Positions 51,840 through 60,256 of a stretch of DNA of 64,000 nt are shown one piece after another. The stretch spans positions 248,001 through 312,000 of the forward strand of contig FMVK01000002.1 in the NCBI GenBank assembly GCA_900102065.1. Direction: 5' to 3'. Both the position numbers and the translations under genes were made by a program. Source of the stretch: Lachnospiraceae bacterium XPB1003. GTDB taxonomy: Bacteria; Bacillota; Clostridia; Lachnospirales; Lachnospiraceae. The notes beneath the pieces were generated by a model. It was not told where the DNA came from and searched no databases. It saw only the letters and a program-made list of their open reading frames with translations. The first letter of the stretch is position 1. Each line of letters opens with the position of its first letter.

Positions 51840-52487
51840 TTACTCCGTATCACAGAAATGCTCCAGAGCCTCCTGGCTGTCATGCATTTCTGTTTGCAAT
51901 GCAGCTTTATCCGGACGCACAAGACACATAACGAGCAATACTATAGAAATAACAATCGGCAAAAGCGTAATGAGTGCAAGTTTCCAGTCCATAACAAACA
52001 GATATATGATCGTAAAAACCGGTGTAGCGATCGCTGCCGCAATATCGCACAGATGATGTGCAATAAATATCTCAACCTGCTCCGTGTCATCCGAAAGGAT
52101 CTTCTTTATCCCTCCTTGGGTTTTATTTGTGAAATAACCGGATGGCAATCGCCCAAGCTTTTCCATGAGCTGTAAACGAAGTTCATATATGATATCGTAA
52201 GCCGCCGTATGTGCAAGAGCTGACGAACTGAATGCACAAATCCCGTAGACAAAAGCTGCTCCTATAGTTATAAGCGTAAATGTCAGGATTCTGCCTTTAT
52301 CAATACTTCCTACATCTTTGTACGAGACTATAAGCGTCACGATAATCCCGTATATCGTAAAATAAGGCACAAGCCTGGCAGCTGATGACAGCACTGATAA
52401 AGTGCATGCCGGTAGAAGCTTATTTCTTTTCCTTCCTGCCAGTTCAAGCAGCCGTGGAAAACCGGTTTTTTCTTTCTTCTTTCCCAT
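51840..52487 (-). pseudogene. ABC transporter, membrane domain fragment
   Basis: The first 205 codons encode four or five membrane helices of an exporter-type ABC protein (LSSAARLVPYFTIYGIIVTL, HTAAYDIIYELRLQLMEKLG, LPSGYFTNKTQGGIKKILSD, DDTEQVEIFIAH). It runs to HDSQEALE, where the family continues EYVNGI... toward the ATPase domain, then breaks into HFCDTE and a stop. The nucleotide-binding half is not in this window. The break near 51860 marks the boundary with the integrase-bearing element. A good promoter and palindromic operator precede it. Confidence 0.75.
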
Positions 52488-52547
52488 ATCCTCCCTCCGA
52501 GGTTAGCAATGCCTAACTCAATCTCAAAAAATAATGCCACAAGGTTT

Positions 52548-52645
52548 ATGTCACACTTGCGACATTTCATTTCGTATGTTATATTGCAATTGTGCTTTTG
52601 TCAATGGATTTAAGAAAGTGCTACAAATACGCAAAAGTGTGACAT
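52548..52645. promoter_or_regulatory. TetR-type operators between ABC gene and regulator
   Basis: ATGTCACACTTGCGACAT (52548-52565) is an imperfect palindrome; ATACGCAAAAGTGTGACAT (52627-52645) repeats its minus-strand sequence CGCAAGTGTGACAT next to the regulator's ribosome site. One site faces each divergent gene. Confidence 0.6.
52576..52604 (-). promoter_or_regulatory. promoter of the ABC transporter gene
   Basis: Minus-strand TTGACA and TAACAT with a 17-nt spacer, located between the two operator sites. Confidence 0.65.
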
Positions 52646-52661
52646 TTTGAAAGGATGTTTT

Positions 52662-53219
52662 ATGGATAATAATAATAATCTGGGAAAAGCGCAAACCGCC
52701 TTTACCGAAGCTCTGCTGAACAATTTAAAAACCAAATCGTTTGATCAGATATCCGTTTCTGAATTGTCAGAAGCCGCTCAGTACGATCGACGTACTTTCT
52801 ACAGATACTTTCAGTCCAAAAGCGATATTCTGTATTTATATTGCGCCTCTTTACTTGCAGAAATGGCTGAAGACATGAAAAAAGAACCCTTAACACCTCA
52901 ATCAGGGTTCCTTTCATACTTCGAATTTTGGGATAAACATCGTGATTTCCTGTTATTGCTTGAAAAACAACATCTTTTGTATTTTCTCGGTGAAAAGCAG
53001 GATCAGCTTCTGTACGAACACGTAGGAACCGTGGTTCATAATGACCTTCCAAAAGATCTCTCCCAAGTGTCCGAGTTTTCACTATATGCATACTACTTTA
53101 CTCTCGGAGGTCTCTGGCAGACTCTGGTTCTTTGGATCCGGACAGGGATGAAGCAGACTCCCAAACAGCTGACTGACTATATTCTCCTGAGCTTTACAGA
53201 GATGCAGAAACTGATTTAA
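52662..53219 (+). CDS. TetR family transcriptional regulator
   Basis: 185 residues from ATG 52662, which follows GAAAGGATG. The N-terminal TetR helix-turn-helix is clear: QTAFTEALLNNLKTKSFDQI, SVSELSEAAQYDRRTFYRYF, QSKSDILYLY. The C-terminal ligand-binding helices are divergent. It is divergent from the truncated ABC gene and its own start is next to an operator copy, so autorepression and control of the transporter are likely. It converges on the 14-gene operon to its right. Confidence 0.9.
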   Translation: MDNNNNLGKAQTAFTEALLNNLKTKSFDQISVSELSEAAQYDRRTFYRYFQSKSDILYLYCASLLAEMAEDMKKEPLTPQSGFLSYFEFWDKHRDFLLLLEKQHLLYFLGEKQDQLLYEHVGTVVHNDLPKDLSQVSEFSLYAYYFTLGGLWQTLVLWIRTGMKQTPKQLTDYILLSFTEMQKLI

Positions 53220-53241
53220 GGGTGAATATTACCCTTTTTCC
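53217..53241 (+). terminator. short terminator after tetR
   Basis: AAGGGT, a 7-nt loop, ACCCTT, then TTT directly at the stop codon; a short stem, so only moderate support. Confidence 0.5.
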
Positions 53242-53363
53242 GATCAGTTTTGAGTTTTTCATTTCTGCGTCCTCCTAAAACGTTATTTGTTTTGTAATGA
53301 AACCATATTTGCATATGTTCCGTTCTCATTCATGAGCGATGCGTAATCTCCTCACTCTATCAT

Positions 53364-53867
53364 TCATATTACCACCGCCAACCATCCTGCAAGCTGCATA
53401 ATCCCTGCCTGAATTGCGGCCAATAACGGAAATCCTATCAGGGTGCCGGCCCATTTTACTGCCAGTGTCTTTCCATGAATATACGGCACGAACTCCTCTG
53501 TTCCCGGAATAATCCACGCCCTGGTGCATCCTACCCACCACCAGTCGATGAATATGCGGTCAAACAGCCCCGAAATCAAATAGATTATAGTCAGCTGAAC
53601 AAATCCATCCATAAAACCATCCACGCCTTTATAGAAATATACAACTGTCGGAACAACAATGAGCAACGGAATGAACAACGCCAGCGCCGTAATGACATTG
53701 ATCTTCTTTATCCTATCTTTTGTAGTCAGCCCAAGCTCTATAACCCTGTCCTTTACTTCCTGTTCATAAAAAACAATAAGACCAACCGGTCCGTCTTTTG
53801 CTATGCCCACAACACAGACAAGCAATAGCCAAAAGCTCATTACCAATCCTTCAAAAACAACGGTCAT
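53364..53867 (-). CDS. small membrane protein, paralogue of the gene at 56061
   Basis: 167 residues from ATG 53867, with GGAGGACG upstream and an ATGA overlap with the hydrolase gene. Four or so membrane helices; conserved inner blocks are EVKDRVIELGLTTKDRIKKI, FDRIFIDWWWVGCTRAWIIP. The same blocks occur in the protein at 56061 (AVQDRAIEIGLTTRETI, YDGIVIDEVWVRCSKFWVLP). It is the last gene of the leftward operon. Function unknown. Confidence 0.75.
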   Translation of the reverse strand: MTVVFEGLVMSFWLLLVCVVGIAKDGPVGLIVFYEQEVKDRVIELGLTTKDRIKKINVITALALFIPLLIVVPTVVYFYKGVDGFMDGFVQLTIIYLISGLFDRIFIDWWWVGCTRAWIIPGTEEFVPYIHGKTLAVKWAGTLIGFPLLAAIQAGIMQLAGWLAVVI

Positions 53868-54802
53868 TTTCGTCCTCCGCTCATCCAGATTTTGATAGCA
53901 TTTCGTATTTCCCTGTCGATATCTTTTCTGGTCTGCTCGCATTCCTTTGGATGTTCCTTTGCAGACCTAAACATCAAACTCACAAATAACCTTAATCCGA
54001 CAGGGAGTGCTATACGAAGCATAGATTCGGGAAGCACAAAATGTGTCCCGTATTCATATGTAATCGCTTTATATTTACAATTGTGTGCTTTTTCTTCAAG
54101 ACGCTTTTTCATTCGACGTACATATTTACCGGCATCCCAAAGAGTATCGTCATCCGCCCCTATAAGAAGCAGATAACCACATATGTTTTCTATCTTTATC
54201 ATTTCAGCTTCTGGGTGTTCCCTGCCATTCTCGGAATCATCAAAGGTTTTTCTTGAACACAGGTAATTCCCGCTTCCTTTTGTTTCTTCCATAATGACAT
54301 TCCAATACTTCGGATGCTCATATACAAAAGGCATATAAGGCAACGGCTTTCCGTCTTTGGATAACGTGGAAGCCCCCGGCACCGGCCATTCCTTGCATCC
54401 GTCTTTCTTGCCCTGCTCGAACCCCTGCCAGATGAAATCGCTCGCGGTCAGTCCTACAGTCAACGTTATATCCGGTATAAATGATGCCGCAGCAAGAGAA
54501 TACATTCCGGCTGTTGACATGCCCATAATTCCAAAGTGTGAATTGCCACGGCTTTTGCACTTCTCTATCGTCTTCTCAACTCTTTCGATGGGGCAATTAA
54601 CATGGCTGTAGTCCTTCTTCCCCGGAGACATACACATCACGTTTACACCCTGCTTGTGAAGCCACTTGGCCCCGCATTTTGCCATATAATCATTGGGATC
54701 GTCTCCAAACAATCCAATCATCACATGATCCGATTGTTTCGGGCACTCATAATAGGTTCCATAAAATCCGTCATTTTCAACTGTAAAGCAAATCTTTTTC
54801 AT
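53864..54802 (-). CDS. alpha/beta hydrolase, BAAT-like C-terminal type
   Basis: 312 residues with the nucleophile elbow GIMGMSTAGMYSL (Ser in GMSTAG), Asp in IGADDDTLWDAGKYV and His in YEYGTHFVLPESM. The arrangement resembles acyl-CoA thioesterase/BAAT C-terminal domains, which act on acyl thioesters or esters. It lacks a signal peptide. It is one of three hydrolases of this operon; substrates are unknown. Confidence 0.82.
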   Translation of the reverse strand: MKKICFTVENDGFYGTYYECPKQSDHVMIGLFGDDPNDYMAKCGAKWLHKQGVNVMCMSPGKKDYSHVNCPIERVEKTIEKCKSRGNSHFGIMGMSTAGMYSLAAASFIPDITLTVGLTASDFIWQGFEQGKKDGCKEWPVPGASTLSKDGKPLPYMPFVYEHPKYWNVIMEETKGSGNYLCSRKTFDDSENGREHPEAEMIKIENICGYLLLIGADDDTLWDAGKYVRRMKKRLEEKAHNCKYKAITYEYGTHFVLPESMLRIALPVGLRLFVSLMFRSAKEHPKECEQTRKDIDREIRNAIKIWMSGGRK

Positions 54803-54821
54803 CCGTTGCTATTCTCCTACT

Positions 54822-55322
54822 TCATTGGGAAAGTGTACATATCCATGCTGCCAGTGCTGAAGCTACAGGGAATATAACAAGCAGCTTTAACAGCTGGCTC
54901 TTAATGTTATATCCATACTTTCGGCCCGAATATACGCTATCCACTTCCGGAAAATAGAACTGAAAAAACTTGAATTTCATAAGCAGAAAGTAGTCAAAAC
55001 AGACCATGTCGTATATTTTGTACACGGTAAAGATCACTACAAACCTCAAAAAGAACTGAAGAAATGTGAATCCGTTTCGAAATCCGTCCCAGATAGATAT
55101 AACACCCACGCCAATGATCAGGAGAATACTGAATATCATTAAAGTCCACCCTATTATTCTCGCGCCGTAAAATAATTCTTTTTCCCTGGGTCTTATGACT
55201 TCCTGTGCTTCCTTAGGTGCCGATGAGAAGAACTTCTTATCCTGTATAAATGCCACGGCTGAAAACATCATCAGCGTTATCGCCACGCAAAACACGATTG
55301 TAAGAAATATTGTCAGCAGCAT
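54822..55322 (-). CDS. small membrane protein
   Basis: 166 residues, about four membrane helices (LLTIFLTIVFCVAITLMMFS, IIGWTLMIFSILLIIGVGV). The middle has the pattern FTVYKIYDMVCFDYFLLMKF and FPEVDSVYSGRKYGYN. GGAGAGGTGA precedes the ATG. It follows the next gene by 4 nt. No known family was recognised. Confidence 0.7.
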   Translation of the reverse strand: MLLTIFLTIVFCVAITLMMFSAVAFIQDKKFFSSAPKEAQEVIRPREKELFYGARIIGWTLMIFSILLIIGVGVISIWDGFRNGFTFLQFFLRFVVIFTVYKIYDMVCFDYFLLMKFKFFQFYFPEVDSVYSGRKYGYNIKSQLLKLLVIFPVASALAAWICTLSQ

Positions 55323-55326
55323 ACTC

Positions 55327-56040
55327 TCACCTCTCCTTTGCCTTTTTCATCATGAGCAGCAACCCTCCGAACACCCAGATATTTCCAATGCTTATCCAGC
55401 CCGCGGTAAGTGCATTAAAAAGCGCATGATTACCGGCAAGTTTTAACAGCATTGTCGCTGTCATCCCAACAGGCAGTGAAAATATCCAGCACCACTTCGG
55501 GTAAGGCGAATATTCATTTATAAAAGCCATGATCTGTGCAGCACTCTGAATGATAAAGAATATCAGAAAAGCTATGATACCCGGAAGCAGAAAAAACTGT
55601 CCAAATTTGATTGTCTGACTGACTGCTGTTTCCGGGCTCAATTTCATCATCTGCCTGTAGTAATAAACAACCACAAGACACGGAACATGTACTCCGCAGC
55701 CACCGAAAGCAATATACCCCAGTATTCCGCTTCGGAGCATATGCGCATATTTTTCCGAATACGGAGCAATCAATCTGTATATCCCGAAATAGCACAATCC
55801 TTCAAGGGGAATCCCAACGAAGCCAAGCATAGCTGACCAGAATATCCTGTCATCCGATATTGTGGCATATGTAGAAATCTTTTTTGCGATTCCGGTTAAA
55901 GTCTCATCTGATACTCCCCAGCCAAGAAGCATATCTCCCACAAGCACCATTATTCCGGCACATAATCCGATTAAAAACAACTTACGGACCCTATACCAAT
56001 CCAGAGTTTTTCCTATTCCAATGTCGTTATAGGTGTTCAT
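55327..56040 (-). CDS. multi-pass membrane protein (DUF6796-like)
   Basis: 237 residues from ATG 56040 (GGAGCGAGA upstream); a longer frame to 56112 has no site and overlaps the previous gene. Six or so hydrophobic helices with WSAMLGFVGIPLEGLCYFGIY, GGCGVHVPCLVVVYYY and GIIAFLIFFIIQ. It resembles DUF6796-type integral membrane proteins that often sit beside TetR regulators. No enzymatic motif is seen. Confidence 0.7.
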   Translation of the reverse strand: MNTYNDIGIGKTLDWYRVRKLFLIGLCAGIMVLVGDMLLGWGVSDETLTGIAKKISTYATISDDRIFWSAMLGFVGIPLEGLCYFGIYRLIAPYSEKYAHMLRSGILGYIAFGGCGVHVPCLVVVYYYRQMMKLSPETAVSQTIKFGQFFLLPGIIAFLIFFIIQSAAQIMAFINEYSPYPKWCWIFSLPVGMTATMLLKLAGNHALFNALTAGWISIGNIWVFGGLLLMMKKAKER

Positions 56041-56060
56041 TCTCGCTCCATCTGCATATA

Positions 56061-56540
56061 TTAAAAAATCATGGCAACAATTCCCGCAACAATTGCTGCA
56101 CCAATGACCCATATCAGAGTCAGGAATAATCTCTTTTTAAGCATTTGCCTTATAGTCTGAACATAAGGCATGTCTTCGCACCCGGGGAGAACCCAGAATT
56201 TACTGCATCTGACCCATACTTCATCGATTACGATGCCGTCATACCAGTTCATCACTTCAAGGAACAACAAGGCGTACAAATATGCTGTCTTGAAATCAGA
56301 TATGTGATTCCACAATCCTATGATCAACACAAGGGTTACCAGCATGACGATATAAAACTCCGTCATGAAAATCTTTCTTTTTCTGTTTATGGTCTCTCTT
56401 GTTGTCAGACCTATTTCTATCGCTCTGTCCTGTACAGCTTTGGGATAGAAATACAGTCCGTCTATCGCTCCTCCGCGAACAGAAAACCTGACCATCAAAG
56501 TGAATACCAGGCAGTATATGAGCAATTGCAGAATTACCAT
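56061..56540 (-). CDS. small membrane protein, paralogue of the gene at 53364
   Basis: 159 residues, four hydrophobic helices; the conserved blocks AVQDRAIEIGLTTRETINRK and DEVWVRCSKFWVLPGCED correspond to those of the operon's last gene. The pair arose by duplication and then diverged strongly. Function unknown. Confidence 0.75.
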   Translation of the reverse strand: MVILQLLIYCLVFTLMVRFSVRGGAIDGLYFYPKAVQDRAIEIGLTTRETINRKRKIFMTEFYIVMLVTLVLIIGLWNHISDFKTAYLYALLFLEVMNWYDGIVIDEVWVRCSKFWVLPGCEDMPYVQTIRQMLKKRLFLTLIWVIGAAIVAGIVAMIF

Positions 56541-56553
56541 TTATTTCTCCTGT

Positions 56554-57186
56554 TTAGCGTTTCTTTTTATACCCACAATCACAGTATGGTCCGCCGGATG
56601 CAAGCGTGTATTCTCTTACAAAATTTGAAGTTCCGCCAAGCTCGCTCATGGTATAGTCCAGATGACACATGGCCGGGACAAGATCGAACAGTCCATGTTC
56701 CTTCATAAGAGTACAGATGCCGCACTTATAAAACCTTGCCTCGTATCCGCTCCCATCCTCGTATGGCAGATACTCCATGTTCCAGGAATATGGATTACGC
56801 TCTGCAGCCTTTAATTCAGCGGTCATCTTCATTTTGGCGATATCCTTATCTGTGAACTTGTTCTTTCCTCCCATACGGCAAAAAGCCTTTGTCGCAAAGT
56901 TTGTCATGGCATGCTCATAGAACGCGGTTGCTTCTTCGACTGTAGGCCTTCTATCCATGCAAAGAAGTACGGATATCAGGATTGCGCAGTTAACGATATT
57001 TGTCTTGAAGATGTCACCCTTTTCAAATTCAGGGAGTTTACCGATGATCTTTATGTATTTTGGCTTTGCGTTTGCCATGATCCTTTTTGCTTTTTCCGGG
57101 CTTTGCTTAAGATCACGCACAAGCGCCCTTTGAAAAGATCTTCTGTATATGAGCCACATGCCGGCAGGCATTCCGTTATACTTCAT
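56554..57186 (-). CDS. L-2-amino-thiazoline-4-carboxylate hydrolase-like protein
   Basis: 210 residues matching the ATC-hydrolase family, named for an enzyme of bacterial cysteine formation from thiazoline: FYKCGICTLMKEHGLFDLVP, CHLDYTMSELGG, EYTLASGGPYCDCGY. The Cys-rich C-terminal (C..C, CDCG) is the family hallmark. Many members outside the original pathway lie in clusters with alpha/beta hydrolases, so the real substrate is uncertain. It overlaps the upstream hydrolase by 4 nt. Confidence 0.82.
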   Translation of the reverse strand: MKYNGMPAGMWLIYRRSFQRALVRDLKQSPEKAKRIMANAKPKYIKIIGKLPEFEKGDIFKTNIVNCAILISVLLCMDRRPTVEEATAFYEHAMTNFATKAFCRMGGKNKFTDKDIAKMKMTAELKAAERNPYSWNMEYLPYEDGSGYEARFYKCGICTLMKEHGLFDLVPAMCHLDYTMSELGGTSNFVREYTLASGGPYCDCGYKKKR

Positions 57187-57932
57187 CTCTCCGAATCCTC
57201 CAGGAACTCTTTTAATCTTTCAGCGTAGATTCTCGTATGCTCATGAAGCATCTGTCCGTGTCCCATTCCTTTAAATACCCTCTTTTTCATCCGGGGGAGA
57301 TACTTCTTCAAGAGCCTTGCACTCTTAACGGGATAGGGTTCGTTTTCTCCGTGCCAGAACACGACCGGATTATGATAATTCCTGATTCCGTCCTTTATTG
57401 TATATGTGTAACAGGAAAGAGCGGCGTTGCCGACAGACTTAAGCGATACTCCTTTATAAAGCGTATCTACTATGCCGCTGTTGCCTTTTCCCATGATACT
57501 TTCCACAAGCGGCTTCGGTACATGGATATTCTTTTTGATACTCCATATCGAGCTTTGAAACAGCCACTTAAAAGGATAGGTCATAATGCCCATTTTTATC
57601 ACAAATGCCGCATCCAGGACTGTTCTGTCCACCTCAATTTTCCCTCTGCTGATCAGTTCTGTTGCAATGGTTCCGCCAAGAGAAAAACCGAGCAAGCCAT
57701 AGAGTCTGCCGTCAAGATTATCCTTTACATATTTCTCAATCTTCTGCGCAGCGTCGCTTACCGATATAAAGTCTCCCGCTTCGCTTCTTGAATGACCATC
57801 CAATTCACAAACGATCACATAGTAATCTTTCAAATAGGGCAACAGCGGATCAAACAGATCCGAAGTATTTGCCATGCCATGGATTAGCATAAGCGATCTT
57901 TTTTCTTTATCTCCATGCGTCAGAAATCTCAT
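57183..57932 (-). CDS. alpha/beta hydrolase
   Basis: 249 residues. LMLIHGMANTSDLFDPLL gives the oxyanion loop, LLGFSLGGTIATEL the nucleophile Ser, and KGMGHGQMLHEH the catalytic His; FWHGENEPYPVK supplies the acid region. A lid of about 70 residues lies between. AAGGAGAG is upstream of the ATG. It is adjacent to a second hydrolase of the same fold but only distant similarity. Confidence 0.88.
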   Translation of the reverse strand: MRFLTHGDKEKRSLMLIHGMANTSDLFDPLLPYLKDYYVIVCELDGHSRSEAGDFISVSDAAQKIEKYVKDNLDGRLYGLLGFSLGGTIATELISRGKIEVDRTVLDAAFVIKMGIMTYPFKWLFQSSIWSIKKNIHVPKPLVESIMGKGNSGIVDTLYKGVSLKSVGNAALSCYTYTIKDGIRNYHNPVVFWHGENEPYPVKSARLLKKYLPRMKKRVFKGMGHGQMLHEHTRIYAERLKEFLEDSER

Positions 57933-57977
57933 GATACCGCTATTCTCTCCTTATCCTTTGTAAGATATGCTCCATGC

Positions 57978-58736
57978 TTATTTGCTGCAGAGTTTTTTGA
58001 TCCTCCCGGCGAGTTTTTCGGGATGAAACGGAGCAAGCCCACCGTGCCCGACATTCCTAAATCGCACGAAATGCGTATTCGGAAACGCTTTTTTAATGTA
58101 AGCGATATCCCATTTCCTGTCCTTTTCCTCAGCGTCAGCAACCCAGTATTCTATAAACTGACAATCTGTCACAACGTGCTTGGGCATAGCGTAGTTGTTC
58201 GCCGAATCAAAGGTACGCCAGATTGTTTTATAGCTTATCATTTTTAAAACCTTAGCCTCGTACCTGATATCTTCCTCTGACAGTTCATCCGTAGAAAAAG
58301 CCTTTTCAAGAAGTTTTATCCCACCGATTTTCCCCAGGGAGATCATAATAAAATCCCTGAGTGCAATAAACCTTGTTATAAGCCACGGAAGCTGATATGG
58401 AGTGATGCCTCCGTCCATAACGGCATGCTCAAAACGGATAACATTGTTTGACAAAAGCTTAGCTACTACTGCTCCGCCCATGGAGCAACCGTACACACAT
58501 TCAACTTCCGTCATTTCTTTATCTTTAAGCCACTTTTCAATCTCTGTGGCAATGCTCTCTATACTTGTAAAGTCATCCTTACGGTCCAGATCATATCCCG
58601 GCAGTGCCGGTATAACCAGATGAAAGTCATTCTCAAGCAACGGTATGACGTACTCGAAATAATCCCATATCACAACCGCGGGATGGATGAGTAGGATCAC
58701 TTTTTTGTTATTTGTTCCAAATTCATGGTATGTCAT
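57978..58736 (-). CDS. alpha/beta hydrolase
   Basis: 252 residues from ATG 58736 (GGCGGAGAAAGC upstream; the longer frame to 58817 lies in the previous gene). VILLIHPAVVIWDYFEYVIP, VYGCSMGGAVVAKLL with the nucleophile Ser, and FRNVGHGGLAPFHPEK with His. It starts 14 nt inside the end of the methyltransferase-like gene. Substrate unknown. Confidence 0.88.
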   Translation of the reverse strand: MTYHEFGTNNKKVILLIHPAVVIWDYFEYVIPLLENDFHLVIPALPGYDLDRKDDFTSIESIATEIEKWLKDKEMTEVECVYGCSMGGAVVAKLLSNNVIRFEHAVMDGGITPYQLPWLITRFIALRDFIMISLGKIGGIKLLEKAFSTDELSEEDIRYEAKVLKMISYKTIWRTFDSANNYAMPKHVVTDCQFIEYWVADAEEKDRKWDIAYIKKAFPNTHFVRFRNVGHGGLAPFHPEKLAGRIKKLCSK

Positions 58737-59244
58737 GCTTTCTCCGCCTTTTCCACGGAATGCATCTGTTGACGCACTTCTTATAATCTTCATATTCTGT
58801 GCCGTACAGATCAGCAAGCCATTTTTCTTCTGTATTTTTCAGCACAATTGTCATGATACCCCAGTTGATGAAGAACACCAGAATTAGGAAAACATTGTGC
58901 CACATAAGACTTATTCCCGTGATCAGCATCCACCAACCGCTGTACATCGGATTCCTGACCCACGCATATATACCGTCTGTTTTCAGTTTGTTTTCGGTAA
59001 TACTCTCATCCATGCCGGATTTCAGCGCTCCGATAAACCATACGACAAATCCCAGGACAATAAGAACTCCTCCTGTTATCCTGAATGCCCAAACCCAGTT
59101 GCCGGACAGGTTTCCGATCTTAAAAACATATACAAACAAAATAATACAGATCACGGTAAACAGTCCTATCCCGTATATCAGATGCGGACCGATCCCAAAA
59201 AGCGGAAGCTTCTGTCCTTCCTTCATGTAGTTTTTTAGTTTCAT
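58723..59244 (-). CDS. isoprenylcysteine carboxyl methyltransferase-like membrane protein
   Basis: 173 residues from ATG 59244, after GAGGCG. About four membrane helices and the ICMT/PEMT C-terminal signature DGIYAWVRNPMYSGWWMLIT, then KNTEEKWLADLYGTEYEDYK. Bacterial members methylate small hydrophobic or lipid substrates with SAM at the membrane. It is one of three probable methyltransferases in the operon. Confidence 0.85.
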   Translation of the reverse strand: MKLKNYMKEGQKLPLFGIGPHLIYGIGLFTVICIILFVYVFKIGNLSGNWVWAFRITGGVLIVLGFVVWFIGALKSGMDESITENKLKTDGIYAWVRNPMYSGWWMLITGISLMWHNVFLILVFFINWGIMTIVLKNTEEKWLADLYGTEYEDYKKCVNRCIPWKRRRKHDIP

Positions 59245-59255
59245 CTGTAAACGCC

Positions 59256-60233
59256 TCAATTCCCATATATTCTGTGAAGCTCATCCCATGACGGCATCTG
59301 AGCTTTTAAGCGGTTCCATGCTTTCAATTTTGCCGGCGGACAGTCTTTCAGAAACTCTGTATAAAACAGATCTATCTGTTCCATTTCAGAAACAGCATTT
59401 CTGCAGTGTTCACAGGCTATCAGATCACCGATTGCGGATTTTGCCATTATAAAATACAGAAACTTCATCACTTTGCCGCGCACTCCGCTTCCGTAAAACT
59501 TGTCTTCACCCTTTGGATATACCGTGATTCCTTTTGTTCTGAGAAATTCAAATGCTTCCCGTGATGCGTCAAACATATCCTTACGCTGATTCCTTGTGGA
59601 CTTTCGCAAGTCTCCGCCGCATATATATGACAGATAACCGATCGGAAGGATTTCTGCCGGATGGCAGATCAGATAGTTTTCCATATCTCCCTGCCAGTTG
59701 ATCTTGTATTTCGTTCCTTTAAACAGATTCTCAACCCATTTTTTCAGACGGTCAGCTGTTTCTCCGTGCAGCTGGCCGATATCCATCCAGCTTGCACCGA
59801 GTCTTTCACAGACATAACTCTTCTCTTCTTTTTTTCCTCCGGAAACCTGAAAGCCGAAGAGTATCTTCTTTATTCCGGGCGCATTCTCTTTCATATCTTT
59901 CCGTATCTCTGCCGGAGACAGATCATTTCCAACAAGGACAAGCAGTTTAGTATTGAATGTACGGATCAAAGGGAGTGCACTTTTCAGTTTGTGATAAGGC
60001 ATTACTACGAATGTGGCATCAAAGCTAAGACCGTCCACATCTGTAACGGCTTTGACCTTGTTCTTTGTAATTTTCTTCTGCAGGTGATGATATATAACAA
60101 GTCCGTTCTCATTAAGAGATTTTGCTCTTTCCGCCCTCGCAAGTATCGTCACATCATTACCTGCCTCGATCAGCACGTGCGCAAGATATGCGCCTATCAC
60201 TCCAGCTCCGAAAACCAATACTTTTCGTTTCAT
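59256..60233 (-). CDS. ketopantoate reductase-like dehydrogenase
   Basis: 325 residues. The N-terminal Rossmann fold (VLVFGAGVIGAYLAHVLIEA) and the middle (VVMPYHKLKSALPLI, VLVGNDLSP) resemble ApbA/PanE reductases, which reduce 2-oxo compounds with NADPH. The C-terminal helical domain is divergent, and no pantothenate genes are nearby, so ketopantoate is unlikely to be the substrate. GGAGTG precedes the ATG. Confidence 0.8.
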   Translation of the reverse strand: MKRKVLVFGAGVIGAYLAHVLIEAGNDVTILARAERAKSLNENGLVIYHHLQKKITKNKVKAVTDVDGLSFDATFVVMPYHKLKSALPLIRTFNTKLLVLVGNDLSPAEIRKDMKENAPGIKKILFGFQVSGGKKEEKSYVCERLGASWMDIGQLHGETADRLKKWVENLFKGTKYKINWQGDMENYLICHPAEILPIGYLSYICGGDLRKSTRNQRKDMFDASREAFEFLRTKGITVYPKGEDKFYGSGVRGKVMKFLYFIMAKSAIGDLIACEHCRNAVSEMEQIDLFYTEFLKDCPPAKLKAWNRLKAQMPSWDELHRIYGN

Positions 60234-60256
60234 CTTGATACACTCCGGAATACGTA

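Noticed and set aside
56145-57791. Two long plus-strand open frames (187 and 184 codons)
   Set aside because: Both are antisense to well-supported operon genes and lack ribosome sites.
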